This document shows, one piece after another, positions 29,133-37,765 of a stretch of DNA of 64,000 bases. Below the pieces are notes generated by a model. That model was not told the DNA's origin, made no database searches, and saw only the letters and a list, made by a program, of their open reading frames with translations. The position numbers and the translations under genes were made by a program. Origin of the DNA: Aquibacillus albus (GTDB taxonomy: Bacteria; Bacillota; Bacilli; Bacillales; Amphibacillaceae); assembly GCF_016908325.1 (NCBI RefSeq), contig NZ_JAFBDR010000016.1:1-64000 (forward strand). Reading direction: 5' to 3'. How positions within the stretch are numbered: position 1 is the stretch's first letter; every line of letters starts with the position of its first letter.

Positions 29133-29240
29133 TTTATAAGATGTAATATTTAAATAATTATTAAGCTGTGTCAAAGTTCGGTGTTGATGCTTGACGTTTA
29201 AATATTAAAAAATAATTAGGTTAATGTAAAATAAAGTGTT

Positions 29241-29484
29241 GAAAAGGACTAGTAAATTGGTATCTTACGAAAGAGAATGGAATCCATCGGCTGAAAGGTT
29301 CCAACGTATAAAGAATCAATTGAACCTATCCTTTGAGCTGTTGAGCTAATAACTCAACCGTAAACCTGCGTTAAAGGTATTTAAGCGGGTATTGGCTTCA
29401 CAGCCGATGCCAATTGAAGGTGGTACCGCGGATAAACTCTTTCCGTCCTTTACAAGATAATTGTAGGGATAGAAAGAGTTTTTT
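29241..29484 (+). ncRNA. T-box riboswitch, proline-specific, upstream of proBA
   Basis: The conserved T-box sequence GAAGGTGGTACCGCG is at 29416-29430. Stem I closes between AAAGGA (29243-29248) and TCCTTT (29329-29334), and the specifier position reads CCT (29325-29327, in TGAACCTATCC), a proline codon. The terminator AACTCTTTC (29435-29443) / GAAAGAGTT (29472-29480) plus T run can be replaced by an antiterminator using the T-box. Uncharged tRNA-Pro should permit transcription, matching the downstream proline genes. No coding sequence lies in the rest of the 28996-29576 gap. Confidence 0.93.
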
Positions 29485-29576
29485 ATATGTACACCGGAAT
29501 GTATAGGTGGAGTCGATAAGAAAGAATAAGAAAAACTAGAAATGTCGTGTTTTTCTAAGATTAAAGGCGTGATTAG

Positions 29577-30695
29577 ATGGCAAAAAAGAGAATTGTTGTA
29601 AAAATAGGTAGCAGCTCACTAACCAACAAGTATGGTGGATTAAGTAGAGCAAAACTTAAAGAACATGCTGAAGCAATTGCAATGCTGAAACAGAATAATT
29701 ATGAAGTGATCTTAATTTCCTCAGGTGCAGTTTCAGCCGGATTTAGCGATTTAGGTTACCCAGCAAGACCTGTGACTGTATCAGGTAAGCAAGCAGCAGC
29801 AGCTGTTGGTCAGGGATTACTTGTTCAAGCATATACCGATCTATTTAAGTCGTATCAAATGGTTACAGCTCAGTTATTAATTACAAGAGACGTATTCGTT
29901 AACCAGGAACAATATAGCAATGTGTATAACACATTAACAGAACTATTAAAACGTTCCGTCCTTCCGATTATTAATGAGAATGATACGGTTGCTATAGATG
30001 AACTTACTTTTGGGGATAACGATATGCTCTCGGCATTGGTAAGTGGATTAGTTAGCGCTGATTTTTTGATCATGTTGACAGATATAAATGGATTATATGA
30101 TGTTAATCCCCAAATAAATCCGCAGGCAAAAAGGTATGATTTTTTGCCTGTAATCAACGATCAATTAATTGATCAAACAAAAAGTGAGTCTGGATCAAAA
30201 TTTGGAACCGGTGGAATGAAATCAAAATTGTTAGCAGCTAAAACAGCCTTATCGCTTGGGGTCAATGTATTTGTTGGTACTGGCTCTGGTAACGAGAAAT
30301 TAATAGAAATTGTCGATGGAAAGGGAGATGGAACCTATATAGGTGAAAATCAAAATCATAGCTTAAGAAAGCAAAAGCAATGGATAGCATTTCATTCCCC
30401 TGTTTCCGGGCAACTAGTTATAGATAAAGGAGCAGAGCAGGCAATTTTAAAAGGTGGTAAAAGCTTGTTACCCGCAGGGATTGTCGCAATAAACGGCGCA
30501 TTTCTTGCAGGTGAAGTAGTTGAGATCTCTAATGGTGATACAATCATCGCTAAAGGTCTGGTTAATTATTCATGGAACGAGTTAGCGGCCATTAAAGGTT
30601 TGGGTAGTGAGGTTGCAATGAAAAAAACGAAACGGTCAAAACCAGAAGCAATTCATCGAGATCAATTAGTTATTTTAAAGGAGGTAATGGCATGA
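29577..30695 (+). CDS. proB: Glutamate 5-kinase
   Basis: A 372-residue enzyme: an amino-acid-kinase domain (about 1-255) and a C-terminal PUA domain (about 275-355). It phosphorylates glutamate in the first step of proline synthesis. KIGSSSLT near 9, SSGAVSAGF near 49, [16 protein letters not shown] near 136 and [12 protein letters not shown] near 209 are the nucleotide and glutamate contacts. It follows the proline T-box, so it is the biosynthetic, tRNA-Pro-controlled type; the ribosome site (AAAGGCG) is modest. It overlaps proA by 4 bp. Confidence 0.96.
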   Translation: MAKKRIVVKIGSSSLTNKYGGLSRAKLKEHAEAIAMLKQNNYEVILISSGAVSAGFSDLGYPARPVTVSGKQAAAAVGQGLLVQAYTDLFKSYQMVTAQLLITRDVFVNQEQYSNVYNTLTELLKRSVLPIINENDTVAIDELTFGDNDMLSALVSGLVSADFLIMLTDINGLYDVNPQINPQAKRYDFLPVINDQLIDQTKSESGSKFGTGGMKSKLLAAKTALSLGVNVFVGTGSGNEKLIEIVDGKGDGTYIGENQNHSLRKQKQWIAFHSPVSGQLVIDKGAEQAILKGGKSLLPAGIVAINGAFLAGEVVEISNGDTIIAKGLVNYSWNELAAIKGLGSEVAMKKTKRSKPEAIHRDQLVILKEVMA

Positions 30696-31939
30696 GTGAT
30701 TTATTAACAAAGGCGGCCAAGGTCAAATCTACCGCTATTCAGTTAGGGAAAAAATCAACAGCACAAAAAAATAAAGCTCTTGAATTAATTGCTGATGAAC
30801 TTAGAAATCAGTCTGCTTTTATTGTTAGAGAGAATGAAAATGATATTAGATTGGCAAGGGAAAAAGGATTTCACGACTCTTTAATTGATCGATTAATCCT
30901 GAATGAAAACCGCATTCATGATATGGCAGACTCTCTTAACCAATTGACGAATTTACCAGATCCAATAGGAGAGGTGTTAGAGGAATGGGCTCGGCCCAAT
31001 GGGATAAATATTAAGAAGGTACGTGTTCCGTTGGGAGTTGTAGGTATGATTTATGAAGCAAGGCCGAATGTTACAGTGGATGCAGCAAGCCTTTGTTTAA
31101 AAACTGGTAATGCAGTTCTGTTAAGAGGGAGCACATCGGCATTATATTCCAATAAAGCATTGGTACATGTGATTCATGAAGCGTTGAACAAATCTGAGTT
31201 GCCAAATGACGCAGTTCAATTAATAGAAGATACTAGCAGAGAAACAGCCAATCAAATGTTTAAAATGAATGAATATCTAGATGTGTTAATACCAAGAGGT
31301 GGAAAAAAACTGATTCAAACAGTTGTTGAACAATCAACCGTACCGGTGTTAGAAACTGGTGCAGGAAATTGTCATTTATTTATTGATGAATCAGCTAATA
31401 GCGATATGGCAATGTCTATTGCAATTAATGCAAAAACACAACGTCCGTCTGTTTGTAATGCAATGGAGACACTTCTTGTGCATGAAAACTGGGCAAAGCA
31501 GCATATGTCTTCACTAATTCATTCATTTAAAGAAAACGACGTGGAAATTCGAGGAGATGAAGCAACCCAAACATATGATGACTTGGTTAAGCCAGCTTCA
31601 GAAGAAGATTGGGAAACAGAATTTTTAGATAAAATTCTTGCAATCAAAATTGTTAGAAATGTTAATGATGCAATTGACCATATCAATCAATATGGCTCGA
31701 AGCATTCAGAAGGAATCATCTCTGAACATCTAAGCAATGTTACGGAATTCATGAATTCCGTTGATGCGGCGGCATTATATCATAATGCTTCCACTCGCTT
31801 TACCGATGGATTTGAATTTGGATTCGGTGCAGAAATTGGAATTAGTACGCAAAAACTACATGCTCGTGGGCCGATGGGCTTACCTGCATTAACATCAACG
31901 AAATACTTGATTCATGGAGAAGGTCAAATTAAACAGTAA
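30692..31939 (+). CDS. proA: Glutamate-5-semialdehyde dehydrogenase
   Basis: A 415-residue NADPH-dependent reductase of glutamyl 5-phosphate. The aldehyde-dehydrogenase superfamily core is seen in [20 protein letters not shown] near 112 and [11 protein letters not shown] near 144, and the catalytic cysteine in [15 protein letters not shown] near 252. The ATGA overlap and an AAAGGAGG site inside proB give coupled translation. It is the last gene of the T-box-controlled operon. Confidence 0.97.
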   Translation: MSDLLTKAAKVKSTAIQLGKKSTAQKNKALELIADELRNQSAFIVRENENDIRLAREKGFHDSLIDRLILNENRIHDMADSLNQLTNLPDPIGEVLEEWARPNGINIKKVRVPLGVVGMIYEARPNVTVDAASLCLKTGNAVLLRGSTSALYSNKALVHVIHEALNKSELPNDAVQLIEDTSRETANQMFKMNEYLDVLIPRGGKKLIQTVVEQSTVPVLETGAGNCHLFIDESANSDMAMSIAINAKTQRPSVCNAMETLLVHENWAKQHMSSLIHSFKENDVEIRGDEATQTYDDLVKPASEEDWETEFLDKILAIKIVRNVNDAIDHINQYGSKHSEGIISEHLSNVTEFMNSVDAAALYHNASTRFTDGFEFGFGAEIGISTQKLHARGPMGLPALTSTKYLIHGEGQIKQ

Positions 31940-31943
31940 ATGA

Positions 31944-32000
31944 AAAAGGGTTAACTATCCTATAAGGTAAGGATAGACCCTTCCTTTTCCCTTTTGTATT
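31944..32000 (+). terminator. Terminator of proBA
   Basis: GGGTTAACTATCC (31948-31960) pairs with GGATAGACCC (31971-31980) with a small internal bulge, followed by a long T/C-rich tract. Confidence 0.7.
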
Positions 32001-32101
32001 TTTTATTGACTTACAATAGTGAAATCATTATTAATTTACGATAAAATAGACATGGCTATCCAATTACATAATTGAAAAATTAAATGCAAAGGAGAGGTAA
32101 C

Positions 32102-33025
32102 ATGGAAAAAATTCTTATTTTTGGGCATAAAAATCCAGATACTGATACGATATGTTCTGCTATTGCGTATGCAAATCTGAAAGCAAGCTTAGGTTATGAG
32201 GTTGAACCTGTAAGGTTAGGTTCCATTAATGGTGAAACTCAGTTTGCTTTAGAAAAGTTTAATGTTGAAGCACCTCGTTTAATTGAAAAGGCAGCAAAAG
32301 AAGTAAAGCAAGTAATCTTAGTCGATCATAATGAAAAACAACAAAGCGTAGATGATATTGAAGATGTTCAAGTGACTGAAGTAATTGACCATCACCGTAT
32401 TTCTAACTTTGAAACAAGTGATCCATTATACTATCGCGCTGAACCAGTAGGATGTACAGCTACCATTTTAAACAAATTGTTTAAGGAAAATAATGTAGCC
32501 ATTCCAAAAGAGGTTGCAGGACTGATGTTGTCAGCTATTATTTCCGATTCGCTTTTATTTAAGTCACCAACATGTACAGAGGAAGATATTGCAGCTGCAA
32601 AGGAACTTGCTGCTATTGCTGAGGTTGATGCAGAGGAGTATGGCTTACAAATGCTGAAAGCTGGTGCTGACCTAAGTGATAAATCTGTGACAGAACTAAT
32701 TTCACTCGATGCAAAAGAATTCGAAATGGCATCAAATAAAGTGGAAATTGCCCAAGTAAATACAGTAGATACAGATGAAGTGTTCACTCTACAAGAGGAA
32801 ATTGAGTCTGAAATTTCTGCTACAATTGATCGTAAAAACCTGGATTTATTTGTATTTGTCGTAACAGATATTTTAGAAAATGATTCAGTCGTACTTGCAT
32901 TAGGGAAACAAGCAAATGTCGTTGAAAAAGCATTTAATGTATCATTAGAAAATAATAAGGCCGTCTTACAAGGTGTTGTATCACGTAAAAAACAAATTGT
33001 ACCTGTTTTAACCGAGGCATTTTAA
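32102..33025 (+). CDS. ppaC: Manganese-dependent inorganic pyrophosphatase
   Basis: A 307-residue family II pyrophosphatase of the DHH superfamily. Metal ligands are seen in [14 protein letters not shown] (7-20), VDHNE near 75 and the DHH motif VIDHHRISN near 96; the substrate-binding SRKKQ is at the C-terminal end. It hydrolyses the pyrophosphate released by biosynthesis. ATG 32102 is chosen because AAAGGAGAGG sits just before it; the upstream six codons of the open frame lie inside that site. Confidence 0.96.
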   Translation: MEKILIFGHKNPDTDTICSAIAYANLKASLGYEVEPVRLGSINGETQFALEKFNVEAPRLIEKAAKEVKQVILVDHNEKQQSVDDIEDVQVTEVIDHHRISNFETSDPLYYRAEPVGCTATILNKLFKENNVAIPKEVAGLMLSAIISDSLLFKSPTCTEEDIAAAKELAAIAEVDAEEYGLQMLKAGADLSDKSVTELISLDAKEFEMASNKVEIAQVNTVDTDEVFTLQEEIESEISATIDRKNLDLFVFVVTDILENDSVVLALGKQANVVEKAFNVSLENNKAVLQGVVSRKKQIVPVLTEAF

Positions 33026-33116
33026 TTTACAGACGGACATCGAATGAAGTAGTTTTCCTATGTTTTTAAATAATGAACGTACCGTTGCCACAAAAATTTG
33101 ATATATGTAATAAGAG

Positions 33117-33147
33117 AACGCTCTGGTCAAATGACCGAGCGTTTTCA
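33117..33147. terminator. Bidirectional terminator between ppaC and the LacI-family gene
   Basis: AACGCTC (33117-33123) and GAGCGTT (33137-33143), with GGTC/GACC continuing inside, form a stable hairpin with T runs on the plus strand. It lies between convergent genes. Confidence 0.8.
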
Positions 33148-33162
33148 TTATGCTGTTGATGT

Positions 33163-34146
33163 CTAGGAATAAAGATTTCGACAAGATTTTGCAACGTTGA
33201 TTTCTGGCTGAAGTAATATAGACTGGTCCATTTGCTTACCTTCAATTGTATCGAGCAATATATTCGTTACTTCTTTGGCAATAGTGTCTAAAGGAACTCC
33301 AACTGTCGTAATAGAATATTCGAGTTTTTCTACTTGCGGAACATTGTCATAGCTGATGATTGATATATCCCCAGGAATAGACAAATTATATTCTTTTATT
33401 GCAAGCAAAATCCCTTTTGTACAATCATAACTGCTGCTAATGATAGCAGAGGGTTTTTTTTCTTTGTCCAACATTGCTTTTGTAGCTATATAACCATCAT
33501 ATTGTTCAAGCTCAGGAACGGGTATAAGCATTTCATCAGAAAAAGGAATGTTATTTTCCATTAACCCCTGTTTAAAGCCTTTAATTTTATCAGCTTGTAA
33601 AGGGTCCTGTTCTGAGATTTCACCAATATAAATTATTTCTTTATGTCCTAGTTTATGAAGGTAAGCAACAGCTTCTTTCATTGCTTCTCTTCTGTTTGCA
33701 TCTATTGTTGGCACTTCGGGTTGGTTAGAAGCAATGCCGTAAGAGACAACTGGTACAGAAGATGAGAAGCGATAGTCGCTATGTGTGTCTTCAAACAACA
33801 AAATAGCGTCAACCTGAAAACGGTTAAATGTTGTGACAGCTGTATTAATGCGGTTGATCGATACAAGTGTAGTATAACCCTGATCTTCTAAGTATTGATT
33901 AATTCTTGTTATTAATGCTGAATGGGCAACTCTTTCTATTGTTGGCCAAATCACACCAATAGTATTTGATTTTTTGGAAACGAGACTTCTAGCCGCTACA
34001 TTTGGCTGATATCCAATTTCTTCAGCAATTGCTAGAATTTTTTTCTTTGTAGGCTCTTTAACAAGTGGACTATCTCTTAATGCTTTGGATACAGTTGAGT
34101 AGCTGACGCCCGCATGTTTTGCTATATCTTTAATGGTTACTCCCAT
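33163..34146 (-). CDS. LacI/GalR-family transcriptional regulator
   Basis: A 327-residue repressor: HTH and hinge at 1-60 (TIKDIAKHAGVSYSTVSKALRDSP, then NVAARSLVSKKS), followed by a sugar-binding-protein-like domain. It is divergent from the dehydrogenase-ASRT-MFS genes. Two perfect copies of AACAACGTTGTT flank the divergent promoters, one close to its own start and one after the facing promoter. It therefore probably represses both itself and the catabolic genes until a sugar-type ligand binds. The ligand is unknown. Confidence 0.9.
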   Translation of the reverse strand: MGVTIKDIAKHAGVSYSTVSKALRDSPLVKEPTKKKILAIAEEIGYQPNVAARSLVSKKSNTIGVIWPTIERVAHSALITRINQYLEDQGYTTLVSINRINTAVTTFNRFQVDAILLFEDTHSDYRFSSSVPVVSYGIASNQPEVPTIDANRREAMKEAVAYLHKLGHKEIIYIGEISEQDPLQADKIKGFKQGLMENNIPFSDEMLIPVPELEQYDGYIATKAMLDKEKKPSAIISSSYDCTKGILLAIKEYNLSIPGDISIISYDNVPQVEKLEYSITTVGVPLDTIAKEVTNILLDTIEGKQMDQSILLQPEINVAKSCRNLYS

Positions 34147-34171
34147 AATAAAACCTCACTAACTTTATTAT

Positions 34172-34183
34172 AACAACGTTGTT
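34172..34183. promoter_or_regulatory. LacI-family operator, regulator side
   Basis: AACAACGTTGTT is a perfect 12-bp palindrome with a central CG, typical of LacI-family sites. On the minus strand it lies just downstream of TTGTAA (34219-34224) and TATAAT (34195-34200, 18-bp spacer), the regulator gene's promoter, so autorepression is likely. Confidence 0.8.
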
Positions 34184-34296
34184 TTTTACAACTTATTATA
34201 CTAGATAGGGAGGAATTATTACAATAAAATTTATAAAAATACAAATCTATAACTCTTTCATTTTGATAATGGCTTGATAACGATAAAAAATTTTAT

Positions 34297-34325
34297 TTGA
34301 CAGATATGTTCAACAACTTTAATAT
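34297..34325 (+). promoter_or_regulatory. Promoter facing the dehydrogenase gene
   Basis: TTGACA (34297-34302) and TAATAT (34320-34325) are separated by 17 bp. The second LacI operator begins 6 bp after the -10 box, covering the predicted start of transcription. Confidence 0.6.
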
Positions 34326-34330
34326 ATAAA

Positions 34331-34344
34331 TAACAACGTTGTTA
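34331..34344. promoter_or_regulatory. LacI-family operator, catabolic-gene side
   Basis: TAACAACGTTGTTA repeats the 12-bp core at 34172-34183 exactly, 160 bp away. Placement over the transcription start of the plus-strand promoter fits steric repression; two sites at this spacing could also support looping. Confidence 0.82.
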
Positions 34345-34537
34345 AAAAGAGGAGGGTATGTACTATGAGTAAAAGGGATTGTTTAAGATATTACCTTGAG
34401 CTCGATATTTGCTAAAGTCTGTTATAAAGATTGAAATGTCAACAATAATGAAAACGTTATCAAATTGAGAAGGTTAACTTTGGCGGATTTTACTTTGGTT
34501 AAAAGTGATTGTAAATGGATTTGCAGGGGGTAAAACA
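34345..34537 (+). other. Long leader with short orphan frame and cre site
   Basis: Between the operator and the dehydrogenase ATG there are 193 bp. A good ribosome site (GAGGAGGG, about 34350) precedes a 15-codon open frame that begins with ATGAGTAAAAGG and stops near 34410; it may be a leader peptide or the stub of a deleted gene. Further down is a perfect cre match (listed separately). No other gene is seen. Confidence 0.4.
34448..34463. promoter_or_regulatory. CcpA cre site
   Basis: ATGAAAACGTTATCAA fits the full cre consensus WTGNAANCGNWNNCAW. It lies about 120 bp downstream of the promoter and 75 bp before the dehydrogenase start, where CcpA could act as a roadblock. The same 16 bases occur at 60902-60917. 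Confidence 0.78.
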
Positions 34538-35824
34538 ATGAGAAAAATAGCTATTTGTGGCCTTAGTAATAGGGCATTTGGGATGTTTATCGAACCAATC
34601 TTATCCCATTATTCAGCGGCAAATAAAATTGTTGGTCTTTTAGATGCCGACGAACGCAGAGTTTCTTTATGCAAGGAAAAGTTTCCTCAATTAACGGACG
34701 TCGCAAACTTTTCTTCTAATCAGTTTGATTTTATGATTGAAGAAACAGGTGCAGATACAGTAATCGTTGCAAGTAGAGATGACACACATGTTGATTATAT
34801 TTTACAGGCCTTAAAACATGATTTGCATGTTATTACGGAAAAACCAATGGTAACAAAAGCTGCAGATGCTCGCAGAGTAATGGAGGCAGAGGAAAAAAGC
34901 GCGGGTAAAGTAACGGTAACATTTAACTATCGTTACAATCCATACCACCGAAAAATAAAAGAATTAATCCTAGACGGGAAAATTGGGCGCGTTACTTCTG
35001 TTGATTTAAATTGGTATATTGATACGTATCATGGGGCTAGCTATTTTAAACGATGGAATAGGGATCGTGAATCTTCGGGTGGATTGTCAGTTCATAAATC
35101 AACGCATCACTTTGATTTAGTAAACTGGTGGGTTGATCAACTCCCTGTCGAAGTATTTGCATATGGAGCACTTAATTATTATGGAAAAGACGGAGAGTTA
35201 AATCCTAGTCCTAAAGATGGTAGATTTTGTGGAACATGCTCTGAGCAGTTAGACTGTCAATACTATATGAGATGGACCAATAGACGGAACAATGTAAATG
35301 TAAAGGATGACCATATTCAGTCAAATGAAAATGATCAAAATTACACAAATTATCGTCCCGATATGTGTATTTTTGATCATGAAATTGATATTGAAGATAC
35401 CTATGTTGCAACAGTTAAATATGATAAAGGGGCGTTTTTAAGTTACTCTATTAATTTTTCACTTCCATATGAGGGGTATCGGTTAGCGATAAATGGCACG
35501 AAAGGAAGAATTGAAACGACTGAATTCCATGAACCAAGTCGCGTTCCTTTTCCAATTCCTGAACAAACGATTGATTATTTTCCGCTATTTGGATCAAAAG
35601 AGGTTATTCATGTAGTTAAAAGCGATGGTGGTCACGGAGGCGGAGACCCGATTCTTCAAGAAGATTTGTTTTTAGGAGTTGACCCAACTCGTCCATATGA
35701 AATTCTTGCAGGATCAAAAGCAGGTGCGTATTCTATCGCATTAGGTGAAGGTGTATGGCGTTCAAGCAAATCAAATCAACCAATTCAAATCGATGATTTA
35801 TTGAAAAACCCTGTAACCAGTTAA
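34538..35824 (+). CDS. Gfo/Idh/MocA-family oxidoreductase with a four-cysteine insert
   Basis: A 428-residue NAD(P)-dependent sugar-type dehydrogenase. The Rossmann start is IAICGLSNRAFGMF (4-17), and VITEKPMVTKAADARR (98-113) carries the usual catalytic EKP lysine. A middle insert holds Cys231, Cys234, Cys240 and Cys277, a likely metal site not needed by the core fold. The ATG at 34538 has CAGGGGG at 34524-34530. It is the first gene under LacI-family and cre control; the substrate is probably a sugar or polyol derivative. A terminator follows, so the next genes may have their own start. Confidence 0.87.
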   Translation: MRKIAICGLSNRAFGMFIEPILSHYSAANKIVGLLDADERRVSLCKEKFPQLTDVANFSSNQFDFMIEETGADTVIVASRDDTHVDYILQALKHDLHVITEKPMVTKAADARRVMEAEEKSAGKVTVTFNYRYNPYHRKIKELILDGKIGRVTSVDLNWYIDTYHGASYFKRWNRDRESSGGLSVHKSTHHFDLVNWWVDQLPVEVFAYGALNYYGKDGELNPSPKDGRFCGTCSEQLDCQYYMRWTNRRNNVNVKDDHIQSNENDQNYTNYRPDMCIFDHEIDIEDTYVATVKYDKGAFLSYSINFSLPYEGYRLAINGTKGRIETTEFHEPSRVPFPIPEQTIDYFPLFGSKEVIHVVKSDGGHGGGDPILQEDLFLGVDPTRPYEILAGSKAGAYSIALGEGVWRSSKSNQPIQIDDLLKNPVTS

Positions 35825-35851
35825 TTGAAACACTAGATTATGTGAAAAAAC

Positions 35852-35889
35852 AGCCCCCGCCATGTAACAAATACTATGGTGGGGGCTTT
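35852..35889 (+). terminator. Terminator after the Gfo/Idh/MocA gene
   Basis: AGCCCCCGCCAT (35852-35863) pairs with ATGGTGGGGGCT (35876-35887), one G-T pair, followed by TTT. It suggests that the ASRT-like gene is at least partly transcribed separately. Confidence 0.8.
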
Positions 35890-36025
35890 CAATGATAAAA
35901 ATACTATTCCTAACGTCGTTGTATAGAAATCTACTTTCAAATAAAAACCTAGAAGGTTCTATTTCCATACTAGGGATGGACGTTGCTATTTTACAATACA
36001 GGTAATTAGGAAAGGAGAAAGTTAA

Positions 36026-36385
36026 ATGAAAAAGGGAGAATTAAGCTGGTTTATTCCAGATGGGTATATCCCTCCAAAAAGCTCTGGAGAACTTGTTAGT
36101 CATGAGTCAATTTGTGTATTGAACTGTAATGATGACGAAGCAAATTTAAAGATTACTATTTATTTTGAAGATCGTGATCCAATCGAAGATATATCCTATG
36201 TAGTTAATGGTAAGCGAACGAGCCATATTCGAACAAGTACGCTTGATAAAAATGGGGAAAAAATACCTGAAGCAGTTCCTTATGCTATCGAAGTAGAAAG
36301 TGATGTACCAGTGATTATTCAGTATAGTAGACTGGATTCTACCCAACCTTCGTTAGCATTAATGTCCACATTAGGCTATTCCTAA
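36026..36385 (+). CDS. Sensory-rhodopsin-transducer-like (ASRT) protein
   Basis: A 119-residue soluble single-domain protein. It matches what I recall of the Anabaena sensory rhodopsin transducer family over its full length: DGYIPPKSSGE near 12, SHESICVLNCNDDEANLKITIYFEDRDP near 26-53, the KRTSHIR strand near 65, and VPVIIQYSRLDSTQPSLALMSTLGYS at the end. No rhodopsin gene is in the window. ASRT proteins have been proposed to be small-molecule, probably sugar-binding domains; the setting between a sugar-type dehydrogenase and an MFS permease agrees. AGGAAAGGAG precedes the ATG. Confidence 0.85.
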   Translation: MKKGELSWFIPDGYIPPKSSGELVSHESICVLNCNDDEANLKITIYFEDRDPIEDISYVVNGKRTSHIRTSTLDKNGEKIPEAVPYAIEVESDVPVIIQYSRLDSTQPSLALMSTLGYS

Positions 36386-36495
36386 AATGTGGAACATATC
36401 ATATAATTAAATCTATAAGTAGGTACAACTAAAATATCTCTATAAAATAGTGACAAGTGAATATATCCGTTCCTTTTCATCAAGGGAGTTAAACC

Positions 36496-37629
36496 ATGAT
36501 AAGACTATCTATCTTCTTTTTCCTTTTATTTTGTACGTTTGCAATCACAGGGGCTCTAATGCCCCTGTATTTAAATTATTTAGGTTTTAGCACTGATCAA
36601 ATAGGATTACAGCTAGCATTAGGAGCAGTAATCGCTGTTATTGGTCAACCCTTATTTGGCTATGTTAGTGATCGACTACAGTCAACAAAAAAAGTGTTAA
36701 TTGGTGTGATGATTGCAGGACTTATATCAGGGATGATTTACTTCATGCTGGATTCCTTTTATTTTGTTATTGTTTCCTTTATCATATTAAATTTTTTCAT
36801 GAGTGCATCAGGCCCCTTGATTGAAAATTTAACCATTGCATATTCTCAGAGATACAATGCTAATTACGGCTTAATTCGTTTATGGGGAGATATCGGTGTT
36901 GGGACATCCTCTGTTGTAGTAGCTTTTCTCATTAGTCTGATTGGCATTCAATACATGGGAGCCATATACATAGCTATGTTACTAGCTGGAATGATTACTG
37001 CTCTCTTTTTACAGGACGTTGAGCGAAAAAGTAAGGCAGTTATATCGATGAAATCAATTGGCCAATTATTTTCGAATAGAAATTATCTTTGGTTTTTATT
37101 TATTAGCTTAATTATTTTTACAACGAACCGTATGAACGATAGCTTATTAACCGTATATTTATCAAATTTAGGCGCTACTGAATCTCAAATTGGTATGGCA
37201 TGGATGCTAGCAACCTTTGCTTCTGCACCATTGTTTATTGTAATGGGCAAACTTTTAAAAAAATACTCAGAAATGGTTTTTGTGTCAATTGCAGCATTTT
37301 TGTATTCTGTTCGTTGGTTTCTTTACAGCTGGTTTGACGATGCTGTTGTTATTATTTATTTACAATTACTTAATGGTATCTCTTTTCCTGTGTTTATTGT
37401 AGCTGCTCTTTTCTTAGTTACAAAAATTGTTCAGGATGAAGTTATTGCTACTGCTCAAACTGTATATATCGCAGTTATTGTTGGCTTAGGTGGGTTAATC
37501 GGCAGTGGTGGCGGTGGTTGGTATATGGAAAGCTTTGGTCCACAAGCTACATATGTTTTGGGTGGATACATTACACTGATTGGAGCTATATTATCAGTAA
37601 TTACTCTTTATAAACAAAAAAAACAATAA
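36496..37629 (+). CDS. MFS permease, LacY/nucleoside-symporter-like
   Basis: A 377-residue membrane protein with about 11-12 spans. GQPLFGYVSDRLQSTKKVL near 50 is the MFS loop motif; YGLIRLWGDIGVG near 121 and the short length suit the MFS_1-like sugar or nucleoside importers. AGGGAG precedes the ATG at 36496. It follows the ASRT gene by 110 bp and probably imports the compound used by the dehydrogenase. The substrate is unknown. Confidence 0.83.
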   Translation: MIRLSIFFFLLFCTFAITGALMPLYLNYLGFSTDQIGLQLALGAVIAVIGQPLFGYVSDRLQSTKKVLIGVMIAGLISGMIYFMLDSFYFVIVSFIILNFFMSASGPLIENLTIAYSQRYNANYGLIRLWGDIGVGTSSVVVAFLISLIGIQYMGAIYIAMLLAGMITALFLQDVERKSKAVISMKSIGQLFSNRNYLWFLFISLIIFTTNRMNDSLLTVYLSNLGATESQIGMAWMLATFASAPLFIVMGKLLKKYSEMVFVSIAAFLYSVRWFLYSWFDDAVVIIYLQLLNGISFPVFIVAALFLVTKIVQDEVIATAQTVYIAVIVGLGGLIGSGGGGWYMESFGPQATYVLGGYITLIGAILSVITLYKQKKQ

Positions 37630-37765
37630 TTTCTTACATGAAAAAGTAAACAGAAAAGATTATAATGGATAATAGGCTTGTTTAAATGTAATGAATAGTT
37701 TTCTAATTTATCTGAATATGATAGTATGTATCTAACCATTTTTACATTAGGAAGGATTATTAGCT

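Noticed and set aside
37690-37740. CodY-like box upstream of ilvA
   Set aside because: The best alignment to the CodY consensus has about four mismatches in fifteen, which is expected by chance in AT-rich DNA.
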